Assembly: GCF_000383095.1 (NCBI RefSeq)
Contig: NZ_AORL01000022.1
Location: 186,001 to 250,000 of the forward strand
Origin: Sphingomonas sp. PR090111-T3T-6A
GTDB lineage: Bacteria; Pseudomonadota; Alphaproteobacteria; Sphingomonadales; Sphingomonadaceae
Direction of reading: 5' to 3'
DNA: 64,000 nucleotides
In this document: one piece after another, positions 16,300 to 23,398 of the stretch
Position numbering within the stretch: position 1 is the first letter of the stretch
How the letters are laid out: each line of letters starts with the position of its first letter
Notes under the pieces: generated by a model
Databases searched by the model: none
What the model was told of the DNA's origin: nothing
The model's input: the letters and a program-made list of their open reading frames with translations, nothing else
Made by a program: the position numbers and the translations under genes

Positions 16300-17186
16300 T
16301 GATGTTCGGCGCCTCCAAGGCCGATCGCCGCCTTCTGCCCGAGGGGCGGCTCGCCGGGCCGATGCCGTGGGTGATCGCGATCATGATGTTCCTGACCGCG
16401 CTGGCCGCGGCGGGCGGCCTCGCGATGGAATCGGCGGCGTCCGGGCTGGGCGCCGATCTCGGCCGTCAGGTGACGGTGCAGATCGTCCTCGCCGACCCGG
16501 CGAAGCGCGATCAGGAGGCGGATGCCGCCCAGCGCCTCCTCGCCCGGCAGCAGGGCGTCACCGGCGTGCGCCGCATCGGCAACGACGAGATGCAGGCGCT
16601 GCTCCGTCCCTGGCTCGGCGATGCGGGGCTGGAGCGCGACCTGCCTCTGCCCGCGATGATCGACGTCTCGCTGTCGCGGGCGGGACGCGACCGGCTGGAG
16701 GCGATCACGAATGCCGTCCGCGCCGCCGCACCCCATGCGCGGCTCGACGATCATGCGAGCTGGCTGGCGCCTCTGGTGTCCCTGATCCGGGCGCTCGGGC
16801 TGCTCGCCGGCGGCATCGTCGCGCTGATGGTGGGGGCGACCGCCGCCGCCGTGGTGCTCGCCGCGCGCACCGCGCTCAACACGCACCGCCAGACGATCGA
16901 CGTGATGCATCTGATGGGCGCGACCGACGTACAGATCGCTCGCCTCTTCCAGCGCCGCATCGCGCTCGATGCCCTGTTCGGCGGGGTGCTGGGCCTCGTC
17001 GGCGCGGTCGGCGTGATCCTGCTGCTCGGGCGGAAGCTCAGCGAAATCGGCTCGGGGCTGGTCGGTTCTATCGCCCTTCCGTGGACGGCGTGGATCGTGT
17101 TGCTCGCGCTGCCGCTCTTCGCCGGCATTCTGGCGTTGACCGTGGCGCGCATCACCGTGCAGCGCGCTCTGGGGCGGACGCTGTGA
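16296..17186 (+). CDS. ftsX: Cell-division protein FtsX
   Basis: Inner-membrane partner of FtsE, 296 aa. A cytoplasmic tail leads into a first helix near 25-45, then an extracytoplasmic loop (about 55-155), then three C-terminal helices with the conserved TALNTHRQTIDVMHLMGATDVQIAR segment area near 195-215. Three ATGs in a row (16296, 16299, 16302) are possible starts; the first overlaps the ftsE stop by 4 nt. Its own stop overlaps the next gene (GTGA). Confidence 0.94.
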   Translation: MMMFGASKADRRLLPEGRLAGPMPWVIAIMMFLTALAAAGGLAMESAASGLGADLGRQVTVQIVLADPAKRDQEADAAQRLLARQQGVTGVRRIGNDEMQALLRPWLGDAGLERDLPLPAMIDVSLSRAGRDRLEAITNAVRAAAPHARLDDHASWLAPLVSLIRALGLLAGGIVALMVGATAAAVVLAARTALNTHRQTIDVMHLMGATDVQIARLFQRRIALDALFGGVLGLVGAVGVILLLGRKLSEIGSGLVGSIALPWTAWIVLLALPLFAGILALTVARITVQRALGRTL

Positions 17187-17716
17187 TCCTGCGCATCTTC
17201 TCTTTCCTCGTGATGCTGTGGGCGCTCGGCTTCGCGCTGTTCGCGCTCACCCTTCCCCGCCCGGCCGACGGCCGCCAGACCGATGCCATCGTCGTGCTGA
17301 CCGGCGGCAAGGGCCGGCTGGAACGGGGCATCGCGCTTCTCGCGCAGCACAAGGCGCAGCGGCTGTTCGTGTCGGGCACCCAGCGCACGGTGCGCAAGAA
17401 GGAGCTGGCCCTGCGCACCCACATGCCGGAGGCGCTGTTCGACTGCTGCGTCGATCTCGGCCGGGAATCGGTGGACACCCGCTCCAATGCGGTCGAGACG
17501 GCGAAGTGGCTGCGCGAGCATCATTATGCCAGCGTCCGGCTCATCACCACCGACTGGCACATGCCGCGCGCCCACGCGGACCTTGCACGCGAACTCGGGA
17601 AGGATCACATCAGCATCCTTCCAGACCCGGTGCGCAGCGAGCCCGGTTTCGCCACGCTGTTCACCGAGTATCACAAATATATCCTACGCCGCCTCGCAGC
17701 TCCCTTCGGCTACTGA
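17183..17716 (+). CDS. YdcF-like DUF218 membrane protein
   Basis: A 177-aa protein with an N-terminal hydrophobic helix (2-24) and a DUF218 domain. AIVVLTGGKGRLERG, RLFVSGTQ and ITTDWHMPRA are the family motifs of ElyC/SanA/YdcF proteins, which are linked to envelope integrity. GTG 17183 overlaps the ftsX stop (GTGA), so it is co-translated with ftsEX. The plsC gene starts 12 nt downstream, making a four-gene envelope cluster. Catalytic activity of this family is not established. Confidence 0.88.
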   Translation: MILRIFSFLVMLWALGFALFALTLPRPADGRQTDAIVVLTGGKGRLERGIALLAQHKAQRLFVSGTQRTVRKKELALRTHMPEALFDCCVDLGRESVDTRSNAVETAKWLREHHYASVRLITTDWHMPRAHADLARELGKDHISILPDPVRSEPGFATLFTEYHKYILRRLAAPFGY

Positions 17717-17728
17717 CGCTCGAGACCT

Positions 17729-18412
17729 ATGACCGCGATCCGCTCGGTACTGTTCTATCTCCTGTCCTATGTGACGACCGCCGTGATGGTGCTGGTCGGC
17801 ATTCCGGTCGCGCTGGCGAGCCGGCGGGCGCTGGCGCTGTATGCGCGGGCATGGGCGCGCATCCTCGCCGCCTATGCGCGAACTGTGCTGGGCGTACGGC
17901 TGAAGCTCGAAGGGACGATGCCCGAAGGACCGGTGCTCTACGCAGCCAAGCATGAGTCAGCCTACGAGACTCTGCTCCTCCTCGCGCTGATCGAGGACCC
18001 GGTGATCGTGCTCAAGCGCGAGATCGCCGACGTGCCGCTGTTCGGCAAGCTGACGCGCCGGCACGGCGTCATCCCCGTCGACCGCTCGGCCTCATCGGCA
18101 GCGCTGCGCGCCATGCTCACCGCCGCCGACGAGGCCAAGGCGCAGAATCGCCCCGTGCTGATCTTCCCCGAGGGCACCCGCGTGCCGCGCGGGCAGCGCC
18201 CGAAGCTCCAGGCGGGCTTTGCGGGGCTTTACGGGCGGCTCGGGCTGCCGGTGGTGCCGGTCGCGACCGACGCCGGGCTGGCGTGGCCGCGCGGCTTCCT
18301 CAAGCGCCCCGGCACCGTCCGCATCCGCTTCGGCGAGGTCATCCCTGCCGGTATGCCGCGCAAGGAGATCGAAGCCGAAGTCCACAGCGCGATCAACGCG
18401 CTGAACGACTGA
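17729..18412 (+). CDS. plsC: 1-acyl-sn-glycerol-3-phosphate acyltransferase (PlsC family)
   Basis: Membrane-bound acyltransferase of phospholipid synthesis that would convert lysophosphatidate to phosphatidate. The 227 residues hold an N-terminal helix (8-30), an acceptor motif H75-x4-E80 in KHESAYET, GVIPVDR near 113, and FPEGTR at 146-151. The acid of the HX4D motif is Glu here, a variant I know from other proteobacterial homologues with KHQSAWET. It follows the DUF218 gene by 12 nt and ends 3 nt before the convergent tyrC stop. Confidence 0.9.
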   Translation: MTAIRSVLFYLLSYVTTAVMVLVGIPVALASRRALALYARAWARILAAYARTVLGVRLKLEGTMPEGPVLYAAKHESAYETLLLLALIEDPVIVLKREIADVPLFGKLTRRHGVIPVDRSASSAALRAMLTAADEAKAQNRPVLIFPEGTRVPRGQRPKLQAGFAGLYGRLGLPVVPVATDAGLAWPRGFLKRPGTVRIRFGEVIPAGMPRKEIEAEVHSAINALND

Positions 18413-18415
18413 GGC

Positions 18416-19321
18416 TTAGTGCTTGCGCCCGAAGTCGGGCGCGGGATCGTCCTGCCCCTGCTCGACGATCGAGCGGCGCACCGCGCGGGTGCGGGTGAAC
18501 AGGTCGAACAGCTGGTCGCCATCCCCCCAGCGGATCGCGCGTTGGAGCATCGTCAGATCCTCGGTGAAGCGCTGGAGCATCTCCAGCACCGCTTCCTTGT
18601 TCGACAGGAACACGTCGCGCCACATCGTCGGGTCGGACGCCGCGATACGGGTGAAGTCGCGGAAGCCGCCGGCCGAGAACTTGATCACCTCACTCGACGT
18701 CACCTCCTCCATGTCGGAGGCGGTGCCGACGATCGTGTAGGCGATCAGGTGCGGCAGGTGGCTGGTGATGGCGAGCACGCGGTCATGGTGCGCGGCGTCC
18801 ATCGTCTCGACCTCGGAGCCGAGCCGGTGCCAGAACTCGACCACGCGGGCGACCGCCGCCTCGTCCGCGCCCTCGGGCGGGGTGACGATGCACCAGCGCC
18901 CGCGGAACAGCGAGGCGAAGCCCGCGTCCGGGCCGCTATGCTCGGTGCCCGCGACGGGGTGCGCAGGGATCACCTGACGGCCCGGCAGCGCCGCCAGCAG
19001 CTCGGCCAGCACCGCTTCCTTGGACGAGCCCACATCCGACACCACCGCGTCGGCCGGCACGTCGGCGGCGATCTCGCGCCCGACCGCGCCGATCGAGCGC
19101 GGCGGCACGCAGAGGATGACGAGATCGGCATCCGTCACCGCAGCCCCCGCCGTGTCGGCCACGTCGTCGACCAGCCCCAGCGCGACGACACGCGCGCGCA
19201 CCGCCGGATCGGCGTCATGGCCGGTGAGGCGGACGGTCGGCATTGTGTCGCGCACAGCGCGCACGATCGAGGAGCCGATCAGCCCCAGCCCGATCACCGA
19301 GACACGCGAGAAAGGCAGCAT
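18416..19321 (-). CDS. tyrC: Cyclohexadienyl (prephenate/arogenate) dehydrogenase
   Basis: NAD(P)-dependent dehydrogenase of tyrosine synthesis, 301 aa. It has the Rossmann start VSVIGLGLIGSS (8-17 region), VSDVGSSKEAV, the catalytic-region HPVAGTEHSGP, and the C-terminal helical dimerisation domain with ITSHLPHLIAY and FRDFTRIA. No chorismate-mutase or ACT domain is attached. It starts inside the hisC stop codon (TGATG), the same pairing as in Zymomonas where HisC also transaminates aromatic precursors. Choice between prephenate and arogenate cannot be made from sequence alone. Confidence 0.93.
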   Translation of the reverse strand: MLPFSRVSVIGLGLIGSSIVRAVRDTMPTVRLTGHDADPAVRARVVALGLVDDVADTAGAAVTDADLVILCVPPRSIGAVGREIAADVPADAVVSDVGSSKEAVLAELLAALPGRQVIPAHPVAGTEHSGPDAGFASLFRGRWCIVTPPEGADEAAVARVVEFWHRLGSEVETMDAAHHDRVLAITSHLPHLIAYTIVGTASDMEEVTSSEVIKFSAGGFRDFTRIAASDPTMWRDVFLSNKEAVLEMLQRFTEDLTMLQRAIRWGDGDQLFDLFTRTRAVRRSIVEQGQDDPAPDFGRKH

Positions 19322-20415
19322 CAGCCCGCGACGATCTCTCGCAGCGCGGCCATCATGCCCTGCGTCTGCTCCTCGGTCCCGATCGAGATACGCAGGCCAT
19401 GGCGCAGCCCCTGCCCCGGCAGCCAGCGCACGATATAGCCGCGCTCCATGAGGCCGGTATAGGCCTCCTCGGCACTCATCTTGCCCTCGAACAGCACGAG
19501 GACGAAGTTCGCCTTGGACGGCACGGCGCGCAGGCCCGCATTGCCGAGGCTCCCGATCTGCTCGACCAGCCAGCCGCGCCATGTCTCGTTGTGGACGCGG
19601 CTCGCCTCGACGAAATCCATCGCCTTCAGGCTCTGAATCGCGGCCTGCTGGCCGGCGGTCGAGACGTTGAAGGGCGCGCGGATCTTGTGCATCGCCTGAA
19701 TGACCTCGGCCGGGCCATAGCCCCAGCCAATGCGCTCGGCAGCGAGGCCGAAGATCTTTGAGAAGGTGCGCGTGACGAGGACATTCGGCTCGTTGGTCGC
19801 GAGCTCGAAGGCGCCGTCGTCGTCCTCGGGCGAAAGATATTCGGTGTAGGCCTGATCGACCACGAACAAGCAGTCCTTGGGGAGCCCCGCGTGGAGGCGC
19901 AGCAGCTCGCTCTTGGGCAGATAGGTGCCGGTCGGGTTGTTCGGATTGGCGATGAAGACGACGCGCGTCTTCTCGGTCACGGCCGCGAGCAGCGAATCCA
20001 CGTCGGTCGCGTAATCGACGTCGGGCGCCTCGACCGGGGTCGCGCCCACGCGCCGCGCCGCGATCGGATAGACCGAGAAGCCGTAGCGGACATAGAGCAC
20101 CTCGTCGCCCGGCCCCGCAAAGGCGCCGCAGGCGAGATGGAGCACCTCGTCCGAACCCGTGCCATGGATCACCCGCGCCGGATCGACGCCATAATGCGCG
20201 CCGATCGCCTCGCGCAGCGCGGTCGCGCCGGCATCGGGATAGATGTTCAGCGTCGCCGCCGCGCTGGCGAAGGCCTCGCGGACGCTGGGCGCGGTGCCGA
20301 GCGGATTCTCGTTGGACGAGAGCTTGGCGGCCTTCACGCCGCTGTCGGTGGTGGAGCGGCCGGGCACATAAGGCGCGATCGCGTCGATCCAGGGTTTCGG
20401 CTTGAGCGTCGTCAT
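19321..20415 (-). CDS. hisC: Histidinol-phosphate aminotransferase
   Basis: PLP aminotransferase of histidine synthesis, 364 aa, fold type I. It shows KLSSNENPLG (31-40), ANPNNPTGT (157-164), VVDQAYTEY (186-193), PLP lysine K220 in TRTFSKIFGLA, and RIGWGYG. In this genomic setting beside tyrC it probably also transaminates prephenate or aromatic keto acids, as shown for the Zymomonas enzyme. ATG 20415 is chosen because the family start is about 20 residues before NENPLG; no ribosome site precedes it, but a promoter ends 7 nt upstream. Confidence 0.95.
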   Translation of the reverse strand: MTTLKPKPWIDAIAPYVPGRSTTDSGVKAAKLSSNENPLGTAPSVREAFASAAATLNIYPDAGATALREAIGAHYGVDPARVIHGTGSDEVLHLACGAFAGPGDEVLYVRYGFSVYPIAARRVGATPVEAPDVDYATDVDSLLAAVTEKTRVVFIANPNNPTGTYLPKSELLRLHAGLPKDCLFVVDQAYTEYLSPEDDDGAFELATNEPNVLVTRTFSKIFGLAAERIGWGYGPAEVIQAMHKIRAPFNVSTAGQQAAIQSLKAMDFVEASRVHNETWRGWLVEQIGSLGNAGLRAVPSKANFVLVLFEGKMSAEEAYTGLMERGYIVRWLPGQGLRHGLRISIGTEEQTQGMMAALREIVAG

Positions 20416-20422
20416 GGGGTGC

Positions 20423-20450
20423 GGTGTAGCGGCGAAGCGGCGCGCTGCAA
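20423..20450 (-). promoter_or_regulatory. hisC promoter, possibly leaderless
   Basis: Minus strand: TTGCAG (20450-20445), 16-nt spacer, TACACC (20428-20423), then 7 nt to the hisC ATG. A start site 7-8 nt after the -10 would fall on the ATG itself. Confidence 0.45.
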
Positions 20451-20593
20451 ACGGCCGACCGGGATTTTTGAGGAACTGCTCCAAATCGGATCAAACCATC
20501 TCGATATGGGACGATGTATCGACTTTGGTCCACGCACAGCGCCCCCGATCTGCGGTAGCGAGGCGCCGAACCTGATGTAGCGCAAGGGCTTCC

Positions 20594-20992
20594 ATGTTGC
20601 TCGGTGTACCGATGGTGACGATCCATCTTCTCTTCGCGGGCGCGTTCGCGGCCCTGATCGCGCAGGCCGCCTTCCGCCGCGATCCCGTCTGGATGCTCGC
20701 GCTGGCGCTGCCGCTCCTCTACTGCGCCGACCGGGCCGGCCTGCCGGAGACGCTCGTCGCATGGGGCTGCGCGCTCTTCGCCCTGGGAGCCGGCCTCTTC
20801 CTGATCGCCATGGTGGTGCGCTCGATCGGTTCGGGCGAAGTCGTGATGCTGCTCGCCGCGGCAGCGATGCTCGGGCTGGCGAGCGGCACGGCGGACGCGC
20901 GCTACATCGATCTCTCCCGCTCCTCCCTGCACAATCCGCCACTGCTCGGCGTGCAGATGGAATCCTGGCTTCGCGTCCTCACGCTGCGCTGA
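20594..20992 (+). CDS. Small polytopic membrane protein, unknown function
   Basis: A 132-aa hydrophobic protein that I do not recognise. Four probable helices lie near 8-26, 30-46, 54-74 and 84-98, followed by a soluble tail of about 30 residues containing RYIDLSRSSLHNPPL. AAGGG lies 6 nt before ATG 20594, supporting translation. It is divergent from hisC and lies 40 nt before metX. The hydrophobic pattern and intact frame argue for a real gene. Confidence 0.65.
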   Translation: MLLGVPMVTIHLLFAGAFAALIAQAAFRRDPVWMLALALPLLYCADRAGLPETLVAWGCALFALGAGLFLIAMVVRSIGSGEVVMLLAAAAMLGLASGTADARYIDLSRSSLHNPPLLGVQMESWLRVLTLR

Positions 20993-20995
20993 AGA

Positions 20996-21025
20996 TTGAC
21001 AAGCCTTCCCGGCCGCCCCTAGCGC
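20996..21025 (+). promoter_or_regulatory. metX promoter, possibly leaderless
   Basis: TTGACA (20996-21001, perfect -35), 18-nt spacer, TAGCGC (21020-21025), then 7 nt to the metX ATG at 21033. No Shine-Dalgarno sequence is visible. The gap is too short for a SAM riboswitch. Confidence 0.5.
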
Positions 21026-21032
21026 GGTCGCC

Positions 21033-22148
21033 ATGGAGCATGACGAGCGTTTCGGACCCGCGCGCAGCGTCACCCTGCCCGGGCCGCTGGCGCTCGACGG
21101 CGGGCAAAGCCTGTCCCCCGTCACCATCGCCTACGAGACCTATGGCCGGCTGAACGCGGACGGCAGCAACGCCATCCTGATCTGCCACGCGCTGACCGGC
21201 GACCATCATGTCGCCAGCGCCCACCCCCGCACCGGCAAGCCCGGCTGGTGGACGCGCATGGTGGGCGAAGGCAAGCCGATCGATCCCAAGCGCCACTTCA
21301 TCATCTGCTCGAACGTGCTGGGCTCGTGCATGGGCTCGTCCGGTCCGGCGACCTGCGCTGCCGACGACACGCCTTATGCGATGCGTTTCCCGGTCATCAC
21401 CATCCGCGACATGGTGCGTGCACAGGCGATGCTGATGGACCATCTCGGCGTCCGCGCGTTGACCACCGTCGGCGGATCGATGGGCGGGATGCAGGTGCTC
21501 GAATGGGCCGCGACCTATCCCGATCGCGTGAAGTCCGCCGTCATCATCGCATCGGCCGCGCGCCATTCGGCGCAGAACATCGCCTTCCACGAGGTAGGCC
21601 GCCAGGCGATCATGGCCGATCCGAAATGGCGCGGCGGCGATTATTACGAGGCGAACGACCCGCCCGCCGCCGGCCTCTCGGTGGCGCGGATGGCGGCGCA
21701 CATCACCTATCTTTCCGAAGCCGGCCTCACCGAGAAATTCGGGCGGCGATTGCAGGCCCGTGACGCCAAGGGTTTCGGGTTCGATGCCGACTTCCAGGTC
21801 GAGAGCTATCTGCGCCATCAGGGGATCAGCTTCACCGATCGCTTCGACGCGAACTCCTATCTCTACATCACCCGCGCGATGGACTATTTCGACCTCGCCG
21901 AGGAGCATGGCGGCCGCCTTGCCGATGCCTTCCGGGGATCGAAGACGCGCTTCTGCCTCGTCTCCTTCGACACCGACTGGCTCTACCCCACCCGCGAATC
22001 GCGCAGCGTGGTCCACGCGCTGAACGCGGCGGGTGCTGCGGCGAGCTTCGTCGAGCTGTCCTCCCCCTTCGGCCATGACGCCTTCCTGCTTGAAGTGCCC
22101 GAGTTGTTCCGGGTGGTAGACGGTTTCCTCAAGGCGGGCGGGCTATGA
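21033..22148 (+). CDS. metX: Homoserine O-acyltransferase MetX
   Basis: Alpha/beta-hydrolase-fold acyltransferase that activates homoserine for methionine synthesis (acetyl or succinyl donor). Length is 371 aa. The nucleophile S149 sits in GGSMGGMQ, the acid is in SFDTDWLYP (near 312) and the histidine in FGHDAFL (near 348). [10 protein letters not shown] and [15 protein letters not shown] are family motifs. It is the first of three genes joined by ATGA overlaps, ending in metW, as commonly found in alpha- and betaproteobacteria except for the inserted acetyltransferase gene. Confidence 0.95.
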   Translation: MEHDERFGPARSVTLPGPLALDGGQSLSPVTIAYETYGRLNADGSNAILICHALTGDHHVASAHPRTGKPGWWTRMVGEGKPIDPKRHFIICSNVLGSCMGSSGPATCAADDTPYAMRFPVITIRDMVRAQAMLMDHLGVRALTTVGGSMGGMQVLEWAATYPDRVKSAVIIASAARHSAQNIAFHEVGRQAIMADPKWRGGDYYEANDPPAAGLSVARMAAHITYLSEAGLTEKFGRRLQARDAKGFGFDADFQVESYLRHQGISFTDRFDANSYLYITRAMDYFDLAEEHGGRLADAFRGSKTRFCLVSFDTDWLYPTRESRSVVHALNAAGAAASFVELSSPFGHDAFLLEVPELFRVVDGFLKAGGL

Positions 22149-22564
22149 GCTGGACCCTCTCCTTCGATCCGCGCGCGCTGGATCTCGACACGATCCACGG
22201 CTTCCTGACGACGAGCTACTGGTCGCCCGGCATCCCGCGCGAGACGGTGGCGCGCGCCATCGCAGGGTCGCTCTGCGTCGGCGCCTATCGCGCGGGGCGG
22301 CAGATCGGCTTCGCCCGCGTTGTGTCCGACCGCGCGACCTTTGCCTATCTCGCCGACGTGTTCGTGCTGGAGGAGGCGCAAGGGCAAGGTATCGGCCGCG
22401 CGATGGTACGCGCGCTGATGGAGCATCATGAGTTGCAGGGCCTGCGCCGCTGGTTCCTCGCCACGCTCGACGCGCATGGCGTCTATGAGGCGCTCGGCTG
22501 GCAGCCGGTCGCGCACCCCGAGCGGCTGCTCGAAATCACCGTCCCGGATATCTATCGCCGATGA
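22145..22564 (+). CDS. GNAT-family N-acetyltransferase
   Basis: A 139-aa GNAT-fold enzyme. Motif A reads [21 protein letters not shown] with the acetyl-CoA pyrophosphate loop QGQGIG at 79-84; motif B ends in YEALGWQPV. The substrate is unknown. It overlaps metX upstream and metW downstream by 4 nt each (ATGA), so it is produced with the methionine pair. That position suggests a role tied to MetX/MetW, for example modification of a pathway intermediate, but this is inference. Confidence 0.88.
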   Translation: MSWTLSFDPRALDLDTIHGFLTTSYWSPGIPRETVARAIAGSLCVGAYRAGRQIGFARVVSDRATFAYLADVFVLEEAQGQGIGRAMVRALMEHHELQGLRRWFLATLDAHGVYEALGWQPVAHPERLLEITVPDIYRR

Positions 22565-23169
22565 ACACCAGCGCTCTCCTCGGCCTGCGCCCGGACCTGC
22601 GGATCATCGCGGACAATGTCACGGCGGGCAGTCGCGCGCTCGACATCGGCTGTGGCGACGGCGCGCTGATGGCGGCGCTGCGTGACCATGCGGCCGTCGA
22701 TGCGCGCGGGATCGAGATCGACGCCGTCAATGTCGCGAGCGCGGTCGGGCGCGGGCTCTCGGTGGTGCAGGGCGACGCCGACATCGACCTCGCCGACTAT
22801 CCCTCCGACGCCTTCGACTATGCGATCCTGAGCCAGACGCTCCAAACGACCCGCGCGCCCGACAAGGTGCTCGACGAGTTGCTGCGGATCGGGCGCAAGG
22901 CGTTCGTGTCTTTCCCGAACTTCGCCTATTGGCGGGTGCGCGCGTCGCTGATGTGGGGTGGGCGGATGCCGGTGACGCGGACGCTGCCGGTGGCGTGGTA
23001 TGCGACGCCCAACATCCACCACCTAACCATCGACGATTTCCGCGCCTTCCTGAAGGAGCGCGACATCGTCACCGAGGGGGCGTGGTTCCTGAACGGCGAC
23101 AAGCTCACCAGCGCGGCGGCGGCCAATTTTCGCGCCGAGCACGCGGTGTTCCTGATCCGGCGGGGATAG
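22561..23169 (+). CDS. metW: MetW methionine biosynthesis protein
   Basis: A 202-aa protein with a methyltransferase-like fold: LDIGCGDGALMAAL (23-36), GIEID, and YAILSQTLQTTRAPDKVLDE. SFPNFAYWRVR and PVAWYATPNIHH are MetW signatures. In proteobacteria MetW associates with MetX and is needed for homoserine acylation. Last of the metX-GNAT-metW unit. The convergent DUF1737 gene ends 21 nt beyond its stop with no clear hairpin between. Confidence 0.94.
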   Translation: MNTSALLGLRPDLRIIADNVTAGSRALDIGCGDGALMAALRDHAAVDARGIEIDAVNVASAVGRGLSVVQGDADIDLADYPSDAFDYAILSQTLQTTRAPDKVLDELLRIGRKAFVSFPNFAYWRVRASLMWGGRMPVTRTLPVAWYATPNIHHLTIDDFRAFLKERDIVTEGAWFLNGDKLTSAAAANFRAEHAVFLIRRG

Positions 23170-23190
23170 GCTCCCCGCCGGACCGGACGT

Positions 23191-23388
23191 TCATTCCCCG
23201 ATCGCCGCCTTGCGCTGGCCGCTCCAGAGAACGGCCTGACACACGATCGGATGCTCGCCGTTGAAGCTGATCGAGGGCGAGCCATAGAGCGTATAGCCCA
23301 TGGCCAGCGCCTCCGAGACGCGGCGGCAGAAGGCGTCATCGTCCTTGCCGGTCAGCAGGCGATAGACGAGCTTGCCCTCGGGCGGCAT
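23191..23388 (-). CDS. DUF1737 domain protein
   Basis: A small protein (65 aa from ATG 23388) consisting of one DUF1737 domain: VYRLLTGKDDDAFCRRVSEAL, GYTLYGSPSISFNG and a C-terminal QAVLW strand. Function is unknown. AGGA lies about 8 nt before ATG 23388; ATG 23394 and GTG 23406 are other possible starts, the last overlapping the end of pheT by 8 nt. It is probably co-transcribed with pheST. Confidence 0.85.
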   Translation of the reverse strand: MPPEGKLVYRLLTGKDDDAFCRRVSEALAMGYTLYGSPSISFNGEHPIVCQAVLWSGQRKAAIGE

Positions 23389-23398
23389 GGTCATGTCC

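Noticed and set aside
20993-21032. Possible SAM-sensing riboswitch before metX
   Set aside because: Only 40 nt separate the genes, and most of that is taken up by a -35/-10 promoter, so there is no room for a SAM-II or SAM/SAH aptamer.
18416-21127. A 903-codon minus-strand frame that would fuse tyrC to upstream sequence
   Set aside because: Only the last 301 codons are tyrC. The rest runs out of frame through hisC and opposite the 20594 membrane-protein gene and has no family features.
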